64,000 nt of DNA from Calidifontibacter indicus (GCF_003386865.1 NZ_QTUA01000001.1:2666001-2730000), one strand, 5' to 3'; positions 54,729 to 64,000 are shown, counted from the first letter of the stretch. The notes: generated by a model not told the origin, from the sequence alone. Program-made: numbers and translations.

Positions 54729-57625
54729 CCGGCGACGATGTTGACCAGCTTGGGAGCGCGCACGATCACCTTGCGAACTTGCTTGTCGCCGATCGCCGAC
54801 TGCACCCGCTCGCTGGCCAACGCGGCGGCCTCCAGGTCGGCGTCGCTGATGTCGGCGGCCACCTCCAGCCGGTCGCGCACCTTGCCCAGCACCTGCACCA
54901 CACAGGTCACCTTGTCGTCGACCACCAGCGCCGGGTCGGCGTCCGGGAAGGCCTCGAAGGTGACGGTCTGCTCGTGCCCCAGGCGGTGCCACAGCTCTTC
55001 GGCGATGTGCGGCGCCAGCGGCGCGACCATCTGCACCAACGGCTCCACCACCGCGCGCGGCGGGGCGGCCAACCGGGTGACAGCGTTGTTCAGCTCGATC
55101 AGCTTCGCGACCGCGGTGTTGAACCCGAAGTGCTCGAAGTCGCGGCGCACGCCGTCGACGGTCTTGGCCAACAGCTTTGCCGTGTCGGCGTCAGGCGCGT
55201 CGTCGGTGACGCGCAGGTCGCCGGTCTCCTCGTCGATCACGTTGCGCCACAGGCGCTGCAGGAACCGCTGCGAGCCGACCACCGCTCGGGTCTCCCACGG
55301 GCGGGACTGGTCCAGCGGACCCATCGACATCTCGTAGACGCGGAAGGTGTCGGCGCCGTACTGGTCGCACATCTCGTCGGGCGTGACGACGTTCTTCAGC
55401 GACTTGCCCATCTTCCCGTACTCCCGGGTGACCCTCTGGCCCTCCCAGGTGTACGTGGTCGTGTCGCCGTCGACGTGCTCGACGACCTCGGCGGCCGGCA
55501 CCGGTTGACCGCGGTGGTCGCGGAAGGCGTAGGCCTGCACGTAACCCTGGTTGAACAGGCGACGGAACGGCTCCTCGCTGCTGACCTGCCCCAGATCGAA
55601 CAGCACCTTGTGCCAGAAGCGCGCGTACAGCAGGTGCAGCACGGCGTGCTCGACGCCACCGACGTAGAGGTCGATGCCGCCCGGGTCGTTCGCGACACCG
55701 GCGCCGGCGCCACGTCCCGGACCCATCCAGTACTGCTCGCACCCCGGGTCGACGAACCGGTCGTGGTTGTCGGGGTCGGTGTATCGCATTTCGTACCAAC
55801 AGGATCCGGCCCACTGCGGCATGACGTTGGTCTCGCGGCGGTAGGTCTTCGGACCGTCACCCAGATCCAGCTCGACCTCGACCCAGTCGGTGGCGCGGTC
55901 GAGCGGCGACTCCGGCATCGAGTCGGCGTCATCGGGCTCGTAGGTCTTCGGCGAGTAGTTGGCCACCTCCGGCAGCTCGACCGGCAGCATCGACTCGGGC
56001 AGCGCGTGGGCGACACCGTCGGCGTCGTAGACGATCGGAAACGGCTCGCCCCAGTAGCGCTGCCGGCTGAACAGCCAGTCGCGCAGCTTGTAATTGATGG
56101 TGCCGCGGCCGATGCCGTGCTCCTCCAGGTGGGCGATCATCGCGGCCTTCGCGTCGGCAACTCCCATGCCGTCCAACGAGATCGCGTCGTTCGAGGAGTT
56201 GATCGCCGGACCGTCACCGGTGAACGGGGTGTCCATGTCGTGGCCCTCGGACGGCTGCACCGTGCGGATGATCGGCAGCTCGAACGCCTTGGCGTAGTCC
56301 CAGTCACGAGCGTCCTGGCCGGGCACGGCCATGATCGCGCCGGTGCCGTAGCCCATCAGCACGTAGTCGGCGATGAAGACCGGAATCGCGGTGCCGGTCA
56401 ACGGGTTTCGTGCAAAACCACCGGTGAAGACACCGGTCTTGGACTTCTCGTCGGCCTGCCGCTCGACGTCGCTCTTGCGCGACGCCTCCAGCCGGTAGGC
56501 GGCGACGGCGTCCGCCGGGGTGGCCGCCCCACCGGTCCAGACCGGCTTGGTGCCTTCCGGCCACGCGTCCGGCACCAACTCGTCGACCAGCGGGTGCTCG
56601 GGAGCCAACACCATGAAGGTCGCACCGAAGACGGTGTCGGGTCGGGTCGTGAACACCTCGATCAGCTGACCGGTGCGCTCCACGGGGAACTCCACCGCGG
56701 CACCGGTCGACCGACCGATCCAGTTGCGCTGCATCGCCTTGATCGACTCCGGCCAGTCCAGGCGGTCGAGGTCGTCGATCAGCCGGTCGGCGTAGGCGGT
56801 GATGCGCATCATCCACTGCGGCAGGTTGCGCTTGAAGACCGGGAAGTCGCCGACCTCGGTCAGCCCCTCGTTGGTGACCTCCTCGTTGGCCACCACGGTG
56901 CCCAGGCCGGGCGCCCAGTTGACCGGCGACGCCGACTTGTAGGCCAGCCGGCGGCCGTCGATCTCGGCGCGCTGCTGCGCATCGGTCAGCTCGGCCCACG
57001 CACGCCCGTCGGCCGTTGCGACCTCACCGGCGGCGAACGCGTCGACCAGTTCGCTGATCGGACGGGCCTTACCGGCGGCGTCGTCGTACCAGGCGTTGTA
57101 AATCTGCAGGAAGATCCACTGGGTCCACTTGTAGTAGTCGGGGTCGATCGTCGCGAACGAACGGCGGTCGTCGTGCGACAGACCCAACTGGCGCAGCTGA
57201 CGACGGTAGGTGGTGATGTTCTCCTCGGTCGTCTTGCGGGGGTGCTGCCCGGTGCGCACCGCGTACTGCTCGGCCGGCAGACCGAAGGCGTCGAAGCCCA
57301 TCGTGTACAGCACGTTCTTGCCGGTCATGCGCTGGTAGCGGGCGATGACGTCGGTGGCGATGAAACCCAGCGGGTGACCGACGTGCAGGCCGGCGCCCGA
57401 GGGGTACGGGAACATGTCCTGCAGGAAGAACTTCTCCATGGCCTGCACGGTTGCCGCGTCGTCGCCGGACCACGGACCGCTGGGGTTCGGGGCGTGGAAA
57501 GTGCCCTGCTCCTGCCAGTTGTCCTGCCAACGGCGCTCGATCTCACCGGCCAGTGCGGCGGTGTAGCGGTGCTTCGGGGTGTCCGAGTTTCCGGTCGCGC
57601 CGGTCATGCTCGTCGTGTCAGTCAT
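54725..57625 (-). CDS. leuS: Leucyl-tRNA synthetase LeuS
   Basis: LeuS charges tRNA-Leu. The 966-residue class I synthetase has the HIGH motif as HVGH (81-84, [17 protein letters not shown]), an internal editing domain, [19 protein letters not shown], and the KMSKS loop as K738-MGKS-742, the common actinobacterial variant. ATG 57625 has GAGGG upstream. A candidate leucine attenuator precedes it (57693-57795). degV overlaps its end, so degV, and perhaps comEA/comEC, may be partly cotranscribed. Confidence 0.97.
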   Translation of the reverse strand: MTDTTSMTGATGNSDTPKHRYTAALAGEIERRWQDNWQEQGTFHAPNPSGPWSGDDAATVQAMEKFFLQDMFPYPSGAGLHVGHPLGFIATDVIARYQRMTGKNVLYTMGFDAFGLPAEQYAVRTGQHPRKTTEENITTYRRQLRQLGLSHDDRRSFATIDPDYYKWTQWIFLQIYNAWYDDAAGKARPISELVDAFAAGEVATADGRAWAELTDAQQRAEIDGRRLAYKSASPVNWAPGLGTVVANEEVTNEGLTEVGDFPVFKRNLPQWMMRITAYADRLIDDLDRLDWPESIKAMQRNWIGRSTGAAVEFPVERTGQLIEVFTTRPDTVFGATFMVLAPEHPLVDELVPDAWPEGTKPVWTGGAATPADAVAAYRLEASRKSDVERQADEKSKTGVFTGGFARNPLTGTAIPVFIADYVLMGYGTGAIMAVPGQDARDWDYAKAFELPIIRTVQPSEGHDMDTPFTGDGPAINSSNDAISLDGMGVADAKAAMIAHLEEHGIGRGTINYKLRDWLFSRQRYWGEPFPIVYDADGVAHALPESMLPVELPEVANYSPKTYEPDDADSMPESPLDRATDWVEVELDLGDGPKTYRRETNVMPQWAGSCWYEMRYTDPDNHDRFVDPGCEQYWMGPGRGAGAGVANDPGGIDLYVGGVEHAVLHLLYARFWHKVLFDLGQVSSEEPFRRLFNQGYVQAYAFRDHRGQPVPAAEVVEHVDGDTTTYTWEGQRVTREYGKMGKSLKNVVTPDEMCDQYGADTFRVYEMSMGPLDQSRPWETRAVVGSQRFLQRLWRNVIDEETGDLRVTDDAPDADTAKLLAKTVDGVRRDFEHFGFNTAVAKLIELNNAVTRLAAPPRAVVEPLVQMVAPLAPHIAEELWHRLGHEQTVTFEAFPDADPALVVDDKVTCVVQVLGKVRDRLEVAADISDADLEAAALASERVQSAIGDKQVRKVIVRAPKLVNIVAG

Positions 57626-57692
57626 CGTGCCCTCACGTCGTGTCGTCTGCTGGTGTATGCCGCGGCACCGGACGTGCCCGTTCGTCTGTCAT

Positions 57693-57723
57693 GAAGAAGC
57701 CCCCGCCGATCAGGGCTAGGGGC
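57693..57723 (-). terminator. Attenuator terminator upstream of leuS
   Basis: On the minus strand GCCCC (57723-57719), an inner GCC/GGC pair and GGGGGC (57704-57699) form a GC-rich hairpin followed by TTCTTC, 67 bases before the leuS start and 23 bases after the leader peptide stop. An alternative pairing of GCCGCGC (57756-57750) with GCGCGGC (57731-57725) lies between leader peptide and terminator. Confidence 0.6.
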
Positions 57724-57746
57724 GGCCGCGCCGAGGTCCGATCTGT

Positions 57747-57782
57747 TCAGCGCGGCGTTCGAAGCAGAAGCAGGCGATGCAT
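57747..57782 (-). CDS. Leucine-rich leader peptide of leuS
   Basis: ATG 57782 opens an 11-codon frame encoding MHRLLLLRTPR and ending in TGA, with four consecutive Leu codons (CTG CTT CTG CTT). The peptide is followed by mutually exclusive hairpins and a terminator before leuS, the layout of classical transcription attenuation by leucyl-tRNA supply. No ribosome binding site precedes it, but a TATTCT hexamer 7 bases before the ATG predicts a leaderless start. Attenuators of this kind are known for leu and ilv genes in actinobacteria; the exact folding was not computed. Confidence 0.7.
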   Translation of the reverse strand: MHRLLLLRTPR

Positions 57783-57789
57783 GTCGTTC

Positions 57790-57795
57790 AGAATA
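57790..57795 (-). promoter_or_regulatory. -10 element for the leuS leader
   Basis: TATTCT on the minus strand, 7 bases before the leader peptide ATG. The remaining part of the divergent gap (57796-57885) shows no other clear element. Confidence 0.5.
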
Positions 57796-57885
57796 TCGCA
57801 GCCGGTCACCGGCCCTGTCCGCCCACCGGATCGGCGATCCCCCGGCGGATTTCGTCCCCCGCTCAGGCCCTGAGAGAATGCCCCC

Positions 57886-59124
57886 ATGCCCGCTCCGACC
57901 CGTACCGATGTTCTTGTTGTCGGAGCCGGCCCCGCCGGCTCGGCCGCCGCCACCTGGGCGGCCCGCCACGGCCTCGATGTCGTGCTCGCCGATGCCGCCA
58001 CCTTCCCCCGCGACAAGACCTGCGGCGACGGCCTCACCCCGCGCGCGATCGGCGAACTCGACCGGCTCGGCCTCACCGACTGGGTGCGCGCACACACCGT
58101 CAACCAGGGCCTGCGCGCCCACGGCTTCGGCCAACGCCTCGAGTTGCGCTGGCCCCAGGTCGAGGGACTTCCCGACTGGGGCTCGGCCGTGCCCCGCACC
58201 GAACTCGACGACCACCTGCGCACCCACGCGCTGAAGGCCGGCGCCGTGGGCGTCGAGGACGCTCGCGCCGTCGACGCCCGGGTCGAGGGCGGACGGGTGC
58301 GGGCCGTCACCTTCCGCGGCGCCGAGGGCACCTTCGAGATCGAGGCCGAGCGGGTCGTCGTCGCCGACGGTGTGCGTTCGCCGTTGGGCAAGGTGCTCGG
58401 CCGCGAGTGGCACCGCGACACCGTCTACGCGGTGGCGGGCCGCTCCTACATCGACTCCACGATGAGCAACGACCCGTGGATCTCCTCCCACCTCGAACTG
58501 CGCGGCGAAGAAGGTCAGATCCTGTCCGGCTACGGCTGGGTGTTCCCACTCGGCGACGGCTCGGTGAACCTCGGCGCGGGCACGCTCGCCACCGCCAAGC
58601 GTCCGGCCGACATCGCGATCAAACCGCTGATGCAGGTCTACGCCGACACGATCCGGGACGACTTCGGTCTATCCGGTGAGTTGCGGATGGGTGCGTCGGC
58701 GCTGCTGCCGATGGGCGGAGCCGTCTCGAACGTCGCCGGCCCCAACTGGGCGCTCATCGGCGACGCCGCCGCCTGCATCAACCCGCTCAACGGTGAGGGC
58801 ATCGACTACGGGCTGGAGACCGGACGTCTGGTCGCCGACATGCTGCTGGCCGGAGACGACCTGCAGACGGCGTGGCCTGCGCTGCTGACCGACCACTACG
58901 GCGAGGCCTTCTCGGTGGCGCGCCGCCTGGCCGGCCTGTTCAGCAACCCCAAGCTGCTCACCGCCCTCGGCCCGATCGGCATGCGCTCCGACCTGCTGAT
59001 GACCCTCGCGCTGCGCTGGATGGGCAACCTGGTCACCGACGACGACCGCGACCGCGCCGCCCGCGTGTGGCGCTGGGCCGGACGCCGCTCGGTCGGCCTC
59101 GACTCCCGCCCGCCGTTCAGCTGA
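57886..59124 (+). CDS. Geranylgeranyl-reductase-family flavoprotein
   Basis: A 412-residue FAD-dependent oxidoreductase: Rossmann motif DVLVVGAGPAGSAAATWAA (8-26), the KTCGDGLTPRA segment with the family cysteine, GWVFPLGDGSVNLGAG, and the second FAD contact ALIGDAAACINPLNGEGIDYGLE. Family members saturate isoprenoid chains; the best known actinobacterial one is MenJ, which reduces one unit of the menaquinone tail. Menaquinone reduction is likely here but not proven, as no men genes are in the window. It diverges from the leuS leader and converges on rpsT with a shared terminator. Confidence 0.9.
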   Translation: MPAPTRTDVLVVGAGPAGSAAATWAARHGLDVVLADAATFPRDKTCGDGLTPRAIGELDRLGLTDWVRAHTVNQGLRAHGFGQRLELRWPQVEGLPDWGSAVPRTELDDHLRTHALKAGAVGVEDARAVDARVEGGRVRAVTFRGAEGTFEIEAERVVVADGVRSPLGKVLGREWHRDTVYAVAGRSYIDSTMSNDPWISSHLELRGEEGQILSGYGWVFPLGDGSVNLGAGTLATAKRPADIAIKPLMQVYADTIRDDFGLSGELRMGASALLPMGGAVSNVAGPNWALIGDAAACINPLNGEGIDYGLETGRLVADMLLAGDDLQTAWPALLTDHYGEAFSVARRLAGLFSNPKLLTALGPIGMRSDLLMTLALRWMGNLVTDDDRDRAARVWRWAGRRSVGLDSRPPFS

Positions 59125-59148
59125 CCCACTCCACTTGAGGCAATGACC

Positions 59149-59180
59149 AAGCCCCGCAACCGATTTCGGTTGCGGGGCTT
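59149..59180. terminator. Bidirectional terminator between flavoprotein gene and rpsT
   Basis: AAGCCCCGCAACCGA (59149-59163) and its exact complement (59166-59180) form a 14- to 15-bp stem with a tight ATTT loop; the plus strand ends in CTTTG and the minus strand in CTTGG. Both convergent genes end within 30 bases. Confidence 0.9.
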
Positions 59181-59200
59181 TGTCAGCGAAGCTGAAAAGT

Positions 59201-59464
59201 TCAGCTCAGGCCATTGACCTGCTTGGTCAGGGCCGACTTCTTGTTCGCAGCCTGGTTCTTGTGGATGACGCCCTTGGAGACGGCCTTGTCCAGCTTCTGA
59301 CCAGCGGTCTTCAGCGCTGCCTGCGCCTTCTCGGCGTCACCGGCGGCGACGGCCTCGCGGGTCTTGCGGATCCAGGTGCGCAGCTCCGACTTGTAAGCCT
59401 TGTTGCGCTCGGTGCGGATCGCGTTGGTCTTGATCCGCTTCATCTGCGACTTGATGTTTGCCAC
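59201..59464 (-). CDS. rpsT: 30S ribosomal protein S20
   Basis: S20 is a helical 16S rRNA-binding protein of the small subunit. From GTG 59464 it has 87 residues, the standard length, starting [20 protein letters not shown] and rich in Lys/Arg/Ala, with [19 protein letters not shown] near the end. AAGGAAG lies 8 bases upstream of the GTG. Longer frames upstream have no similarity. It lies 199 bases after holA on the same strand; in Mycobacterium the two genes diverge. Confidence 0.97.
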   Translation of the reverse strand: MANIKSQMKRIKTNAIRTERNKAYKSELRTWIRKTREAVAAGDAEKAQAALKTAGQKLDKAVSKGVIHKNQAANKKSALTKQVNGLS

Positions 59465-59663
59465 GAAGTAACTTCCTTGGTTCGGTCTGAATGTTGTCGT
59501 AGAGGGCGACGACGCACCGGAACGGATGGGGCGTGGGGACGACCCTGGCGAGTTCGGTGCGTTGGTACTGCAGCGAGCGCGCACGACCAGAGCGCGCACG
59601 CGAGGAGTAAATCTACACTCCCCGACCAACGGCCCCCAAATCGTCGCGCCGCCTAGCCCGGAG

Positions 59664-60620
59664 TTACCGGCCGTGCCGTTCTCTGCAGATGGTGAGCACG
59701 GCGCGTTCGACGGCGAAGACGGGGTCGCGTCCGCCGCCCTTCACGTCGAAGTCTGCGGCCGCGACGGCCTGGATGGCGCGGCCGAGTCGGTCGCCGTCCC
59801 AGCCGCGGGCCGAGCGGCGGGCGCGGTCGACCTGCCAGGGCGCCATGCCGAGGTCACGGGCGACAGCCCCCGACGAGCCTTGCCCTGCCGAGGCGACCTT
59901 CGCGATCTGCCGCAACTGCCCGGCGAGCACCGCCACGATCGGCACCGGGTCGAGGCCCGACGCGAGCGCGTGCCGCAACAGCCGCAGCGCCTCCCCCGCA
60001 TTGCCCGCGACCGCCATATCGGCCACCCGGAAGCCGGTGGCTTCGACCTTGCCGCCGTAGTACTCGTCGACCTGCTCGACGTCGACGACGCCGGTGGTGT
60101 CGGCGACGAGCTGGGCGCACGCGGCGGCGAGTTCGCCGAGGTCTTTGCCGACGGCGTCGAGCAGCGCCTGGACGGCGTCGGGGCTGACCTTGCGTCGCGC
60201 GGAACGGAACTCGTTGGTGACGAACGACGCCTTGTCGCGGTCGGACTTGATCGAGGGCGCGTCGATGACCCGCGCGCCGCCCTTCTTGAGCGCGTCGAGT
60301 GCGCGCTTACCGCGGTTGCCGCCCTTGTGCATGACGACGAGAACCGCTTGATCGATAGGGCTCTTGGCCAGGGTGGTCACCTCGTCGACGAGCGCGTCTC
60401 CACCTTCGTCGAGGTCGCGCACCACCACGATCTTCAGCCCGCCGAACAGGCTCGGGCTGGTGTGCAGCATCAGCTCGCCGGGCTCGTAGGCGGCGGCGTC
60501 GACCCGGATCGTCTCGGCGTCGGGTTCGGTCTCGCGCACGAGGTCGACGGTGCTGCGCAACGCGCGGTCGGCGAGCAACTGCTCAGGTCCGCTGATCAGC
60601 ACGAGCGACGGAATGGCCAT
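59664..60620 (-). CDS. holA: DNA polymerase III delta subunit HolA
   Basis: HolA is the clamp-loader subunit that opens the beta clamp. From ATG 60620 it has 318 residues with [19 protein letters not shown] at the N-terminus, [28 protein letters not shown], the [26 protein letters not shown] segment and a final helical collar domain ([15 protein letters not shown]). Family recognition is by overall pattern, as delta lacks a complete P-loop. In many actinobacteria holA follows comEC; here they are some 7 kb apart. Confidence 0.92.
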   Translation of the reverse strand: MAIPSLVLISGPEQLLADRALRSTVDLVRETEPDAETIRVDAAAYEPGELMLHTSPSLFGGLKIVVVRDLDEGGDALVDEVTTLAKSPIDQAVLVVMHKGGNRGKRALDALKKGGARVIDAPSIKSDRDKASFVTNEFRSARRKVSPDAVQALLDAVGKDLGELAAACAQLVADTTGVVDVEQVDEYYGGKVEATGFRVADMAVAGNAGEALRLLRHALASGLDPVPIVAVLAGQLRQIAKVASAGQGSSGAVARDLGMAPWQVDRARRSARGWDGDRLGRAIQAVAAADFDVKGGGRDPVFAVERAVLTICRERHGR

Positions 60621-60782
60621 GTGCACACTCTCCCATCCCCCGCCGACACTCCCGCAAACGCTGCACCTGCAGCGTTTGCGGCGGGGGAAGGGGCGAGCGG
60701 GCGCCGGATGGCCTAGTGTGCGAGCCCGGCGGACCCGGTGCCCGGACCCGCCGCAGCACACGCAGAACCAGGAGCCACCAGC

Positions 60783-61640
60783 GTGCCGACCGACCCGTCC
60801 GATTTCGTTCTCTCCGCCACCTGCGCCGACCGGCCCGGCATCGTGCACGCGATCACCGGCTACCTGGTGCGCCAGGGCGCGAACATCAGTGAGTGCCAGC
60901 AGTTCGAGGACCCCTCGACCGGCCGGTTCTTCATCCGGCTCGTCTTCCGCTGCGAGCTGCACGACGAGGACGCGCTGCGCGACGGGTTCGCCGATGTCGC
61001 AACCGAATTCGGGATGGAGTGGGGCCTGTGGCCGGCCGGTCGCCCGATGCGCACGCTGGTGTTGGTCTCGAAGCTCGGGCACTGCCTCAACGACCTGCTG
61101 TTCCGTCAGCAGGTGGGCTCCTTGCCGCTCGAGATCGTGGCCGTCGGATCGAACCACCTGACCTTCCAGAAGACGGTCGCCACCCACGACATCCCGTTCC
61201 ATCACGTGCCGATCACTGCCTCGACCAAGGATTGTTCGGAGGCGCGCATCCTCGAACTGGTGCAGGAGTACGACGTCGAACTGGTGGTGCTCGCCCGCTA
61301 CATGCAGGTGCTGTCCGACGATCTGTGCCGCACCCTGCAGGGCCGCGCGATCAACATCCACCACTCGTTCCTGCCCAGCTTCAAGGGCGCCCGCCCGTAT
61401 CACCAGGCGCACGACCGGGGTGTGAAGCTCATCGGCGCGACGGCCCACTACGTGACACCCGATCTCGACGAAGGCCCGATCATCGAGCAGGACGTCGCCC
61501 GCATCGACCACACCTACTCCCCCGAGCACATGGTGGTGGCCGGACGCGACGTGGAGACCCAAGTGCTCGCCCGGGCCCTCGCCTGGCATGCCGAGCACCG
61601 GGTGTTCCTCAACGGGTCGAGCACGGTCGTCCTGCGCTGA
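60783..61640 (+). CDS. purU: Formyltetrahydrofolate deformylase PurU
   Basis: PurU hydrolyses 10-formyl-THF to formate and THF, balancing one-carbon pools. From GTG 60783 (CAGGAG 8 bases upstream) it has 285 residues: an N-terminal ACT domain (FVLSATCADRPGIVHAITGYLV) and a formyltransferase-like catalytic domain with LARYMQVLSDDL, NIHHSFLPSFKGARPYHQA and the GATAHYVTPDLDEGPIIEQD motif (catalytic His and Asp). An in-frame GTG 45 bases upstream is less likely. It converges on the small membrane protein gene. Confidence 0.96.
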   Translation: MPTDPSDFVLSATCADRPGIVHAITGYLVRQGANISECQQFEDPSTGRFFIRLVFRCELHDEDALRDGFADVATEFGMEWGLWPAGRPMRTLVLVSKLGHCLNDLLFRQQVGSLPLEIVAVGSNHLTFQKTVATHDIPFHHVPITASTKDCSEARILELVQEYDVELVVLARYMQVLSDDLCRTLQGRAINIHHSFLPSFKGARPYHQAHDRGVKLIGATAHYVTPDLDEGPIIEQDVARIDHTYSPEHMVVAGRDVETQVLARALAWHAEHRVFLNGSSTVVLR

Positions 61641-61679
61641 CCGAACGGCGGAACGGACCGCCGAACGAACCCGCCCGAC

Positions 61680-61853
61680 TCAGCTCTCGGACGTTCGGGC
61701 GTCGGCCGACAGCGGTTTGCACGCCGCATCCTGGACCGGGTCGATGACACCCATCCGCACCAGTGCGGCGACCACGAGCAGTGAGGTGCCGGCCGAAAGC
61801 AGCATCGCTACGACGACGAGCACCCCTGCGCCGGCGAGCAGCCGCCGTGTCAC
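61680..61853 (-). CDS. Small single-helix membrane protein
   Basis: GTG 61853 overlaps the stop of the helicase gene as GTGA and opens a 57-codon frame: VTRRLLAGAG, a strongly hydrophobic stretch to about residue 33 (VLVVVAMLLSAGTSLLVVAA), then a polar tail with one Cys (VQDAACKPLSADARTSES). The overlap with the upstream gene and the one-helix topology support a real, translationally coupled gene. No family is recognised. Residues after the helix would lie outside if the basic N-terminus stays in. Confidence 0.6.
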   Translation of the reverse strand: MTRRLLAGAGVLVVVAMLLSAGTSLLVVAALVRMGVIDPVQDAACKPLSADARTSES

Positions 61854-64000
61854 AGCCCGAGTTCGGCGATGCGGGCCCGCACCTGCTCGACCGGGCGGTC
61901 GAGGTGGTCGGCGAGTTCGTCGGGGTCGAGTCCGAGGCTCACACCGTCGGTGAGTTCCTCGTCGTCCTCGGCGCTCCAGCCGGACGCGTCCGTGTGCTCC
62001 CCGGGTTCGTCCACCGGCGGCGCCGGGTGGTCCTGCTCGCCGAGGGCGGCGGCGCGCTCGGGTGCCTCGGTGGCGTCGGGCACTTCATCGGGCACCGCAT
62101 TGACCGCGCCGGAAGCACCCGCGGGTTCGTCGGCGAACTCCAGCGCGTCGTAGCTGCTGGTGCTCTCGGTGCTGATCCGACCCGCCGCAGCATCGAAGCG
62201 TTCGGCCGGGTTCTGCTGTGCGACAGTCGACTTCGGCGCAGCCGGCGCGGGTCTACCCACCGGAGTCGGCGGGGCCGCGGTCTCGTCGAGCCGCTTCAGC
62301 GCGCGCAGCACGAGCTCGCGATCGGTGGTCGGCCAGAACGGCGGCAGCGAACGTTGCAGGAAGCCGGCGTACCGCGCGGTGATCATCCGGTTGTCGAGGA
62401 AGGCCACGACGCCGCGGTCGGTCGACCGGCGCACGAGGCGTCCGGCGCCCTGCGCGAGGCGGAGCGCGGCGTGCGTCGCCGACACCGACATGAACCCGTT
62501 GCCGCCGCGTTCGGCGATCGCCTGTGAGCGGGCGGAGGTGATCGGGTCGTCGGGTCGCGGGAACGGGATGCGGTCGATGATCACCAGTTGGCAGGCCGAC
62601 CCGGGCACGTCGACGCCCTGCCAGAGGGTGAGGGTGCCGAACAGGCAGGTGCGCGGGTCGGCGGCGAACGCCTTGACCAGCGTGCCCATCTGGTCGTCGC
62701 CCTGGCACAACACCGGGAACTCGTCGCCGAAGCGTTCGCGCATCGCCTCGGTGGCGGCCTTCGCCGCCCGCATCGAGGAGAACAGCCCGAGGGTGCGGCC
62801 GCCGGCGGCCCGGATGAGCGTCTCGATCTCGTCCATCGCCTGCTGCGAGGTGCCGTCGCGGCCCGGCGGAGGCAGGTGCTTGGCGACGTAGGCGATGGCC
62901 TGCTGCGGGTAGTCGAAGGGCGACCCGACGTCGAGCCCTTCCCAGGCGGGCGAGCCCTCGCCGCGCAGCCCGAGTGTGCCGGCCACCGAGTCGAAGGTGC
63001 CGCCGAGCTCGAGGGTGGCCGACGTCATCACGACCGTGCGATCGCCGAAGATCTTGTCGCGCACCAGCATTGCCACGCTCATCGGCGCGACGCTGAGCGC
63101 GGAGCCGCGGTACTCGCTGTGGCTGACCCAGGCGACGTCGAGCTCACGCTCCTCCAGCAGGCGCTCGGCGTTCTCGAGCACCTCGTCGACCGCGGCACGC
63201 GCCATCTGCCGGGGGCCGTCGTTGTCGGCGGGCTTGTCGGGCTTGATGTCGGACGCGATACCGCGCGCGGCGTCCCGGATGCGCTGCACGGCGAGCGCGA
63301 GGTTGTCGGGCAACCCGAGCAGTCGCCCTTCGGTGGCCTGGTCGAGCACCGAGCCCAAGAAGACCCCGGTCTCGGCGAGTTCGTGGGTGTCGGCGTAACG
63401 ACCGGCCTTCTTCGCGGCGGCGGACACCATGCCGGGGGTCAGTTCGTCGGTGATGGTTGAGGTGACCCGGTCGACGAGTTCGTGCGCCTCGTCGACGACG
63501 AGCGCGTCGTGCTCGGGCAGCATCTGGCGCCCTTCGAAGGAGTCGATCGCCATGAAGCTGTGGTTGGTGACCACGACGTCGACGTCCTTGGCCTCCGCGC
63601 GCGCCTTCTCCACGAAGCACTCCGACACCATCGGGCAGGTCGACCCGAGGCATTCGTGCGCCGACACGCTCACCTGCCGCCAGGCCCGCTCGCTCACGCC
63701 CGGCACGAGATCGTCGCGGTCGCCGGTGTCGGTCTCGTCGGCCCACTCCCGCAGGCGCACGATCTCCTTCTCCAGGCGTCCGAGTTGTTGGTCGACCGCA
63801 CCCACGCCGAACAGGCTGTCCTCGTCGTCGGCCGGGTAACCCCCGACCAGCTTGTGCTGACACACGTAGTTGCGGCGGCCCTTGACCAGCCCGTAGGTGG
63901 GTCGCCGGCCGAGCACCGGACGCAGAGCGTCGGCGATCACCGGCAGGTCGCGTCCGACGATCTGGTTCTGCAGGGCGAGCGTCGCGGTAGCGACGATCAC
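61850..64000 (-). CDS. DinG/XPD-type ATP-dependent DNA helicase (N-terminus missing)
   Basis: An iron-sulfur superfamily 2 helicase; 716 residues are visible, and the N-terminus with Walker A lies beyond the right edge. Four Fe-S cysteines appear as RRNYVCQHK and then CLGSTCPMVSEC; the DEAH box is ALVVDEAHELVDR; late motifs are SATLELGG, GTLTLWQGVDVPG and LAQGAGRLVRRSTDRG. The C-terminal 130 residues are Glu/Ala/Pro-rich and variable, ending in a small DPDELADHLDRPVEQVRARIAELGL helical unit. It resembles actinobacterial DinG/YoaA-type helicases that act in repair of damaged replication forks. SOS control cannot be judged because its promoter is outside. Confidence 0.93.
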   Translation of the reverse strand: MIVATATLALQNQIVGRDLPVIADALRPVLGRRPTYGLVKGRRNYVCQHKLVGGYPADDEDSLFGVGAVDQQLGRLEKEIVRLREWADETDTGDRDDLVPGVSERAWRQVSVSAHECLGSTCPMVSECFVEKARAEAKDVDVVVTNHSFMAIDSFEGRQMLPEHDALVVDEAHELVDRVTSTITDELTPGMVSAAAKKAGRYADTHELAETGVFLGSVLDQATEGRLLGLPDNLALAVQRIRDAARGIASDIKPDKPADNDGPRQMARAAVDEVLENAERLLEERELDVAWVSHSEYRGSALSVAPMSVAMLVRDKIFGDRTVVMTSATLELGGTFDSVAGTLGLRGEGSPAWEGLDVGSPFDYPQQAIAYVAKHLPPPGRDGTSQQAMDEIETLIRAAGGRTLGLFSSMRAAKAATEAMRERFGDEFPVLCQGDDQMGTLVKAFAADPRTCLFGTLTLWQGVDVPGSACQLVIIDRIPFPRPDDPITSARSQAIAERGGNGFMSVSATHAALRLAQGAGRLVRRSTDRGVVAFLDNRMITARYAGFLQRSLPPFWPTTDRELVLRALKRLDETAAPPTPVGRPAPAAPKSTVAQQNPAERFDAAAGRISTESTSSYDALEFADEPAGASGAVNAVPDEVPDATEAPERAAALGEQDHPAPPVDEPGEHTDASGWSAEDDEELTDGVSLGLDPDELADHLDRPVEQVRARIAELGL

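Noticed and set aside
55401-55415. Mutated KMSKS motif in leuS (KMGKS)
   Set aside because: Gly in the third position is common in actinobacterial LeuS and does not indicate inactivation.
54779-57694. Plus-strand open frame of 971 codons opposite leuS
   Set aside because: Antisense shadow of leuS created by codon bias; no recognisable domain.
57626-57885. T-box riboswitch upstream of leuS
   Set aside because: No T-box sequence (TGGnACC-type) is seen; the Leu-codon leader peptide with terminator explains the region better.

Overview
The window is GC-rich, gene-dense chromosomal DNA from an actinobacterium, most likely a Micrococcales member near Dermacoccaceae/Intrasporangiaceae (the family is a guess). 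Support: frequent GTG starts and 4-base ATGA/GTGA gene overlaps, a principal sigma factor with a Lys/Ala-rich N-terminal extension, two SAM-IV riboswitches, NrdR/NrdJ, LexA beside a LysM protein, DUF4192, PAC2 and RIO1 proteins, and several promoters placed for leaderless transcripts. I found no rRNA, tRNA, insertion sequence, prophage or CRISPR array. Almost everything is core or lineage-core gene content.

Layout. 1-10294 (minus): the division/cell-wall (dcw) operon mraZ-rsmH-ftsL-ftsI-murF-mraY-murD-ftsW-murG (murG cut by the window edge). murE, normally between ftsI and murF, is absent. 10295-10695 is a divergent control region with 10-bp-phased GTGGAG-type MraZ boxes on both strands. 10696-15239 (plus): MoxR ATPase, DUF58 protein and a membrane transglutaminase. 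15327-17250: sigA and its promoter. 17252-19350: metX and a small Usp protein behind a SAM-IV riboswitch, then a broken thioesterase remnant. 19347-25943: DUF4192, EcsC-like, SufE, a membrane protein with a Gly-Tyr-Gln repeat tail, a family A DNA polymerase, PAC2 and HIT proteins. 25975-30801: HrpA helicase and RIO1 kinase. 31030-32600: SAM-IV riboswitch and metY. 32659-36277: DUF445 protein, lipoprotein, serA.

36306-40504 (minus): a tight run of lipase-like hydrolase, a HAD phosphatase/acyltransferase fusion with a histone-H1-like tail, and a cytochrome P450, facing a class-A-beta-lactamase-fold lipoprotein (40618-41733) across a perfect 27-bp palindrome. 41904-45447: nrdR-nrdJ with paired NrdR boxes. 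45845-47247: LysM protein and lexA diverging from SOS-box-like sites. 47258-50299: sirtuin, LysR regulator, AlkZ-like protein. 50296-57625 (minus): leuS-degV-comEA-comEC, preceded by a candidate leucine attenuator whose 11-residue leader peptide carries four Leu codons. 57886-61853: geranylgeranyl-reductase-type flavoprotein, rpsT, holA, purU, a 57-residue membrane protein, and a DinG-type helicase running off the right edge.

How it fits together: the left third makes and divides the cell wall. metX and metY are two consecutive steps of methionine synthesis, each behind a SAM-IV riboswitch. The rest covers deoxynucleotide supply, SOS control, DNA uptake, replication and translation. The least understood parts are the lipase/acyltransferase/P450 cluster, the low-complexity tails on three unrelated proteins, and the dual-strand MraZ-box region. 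All statements rest on reading this sequence and on recalled knowledge of families; no database search was made.
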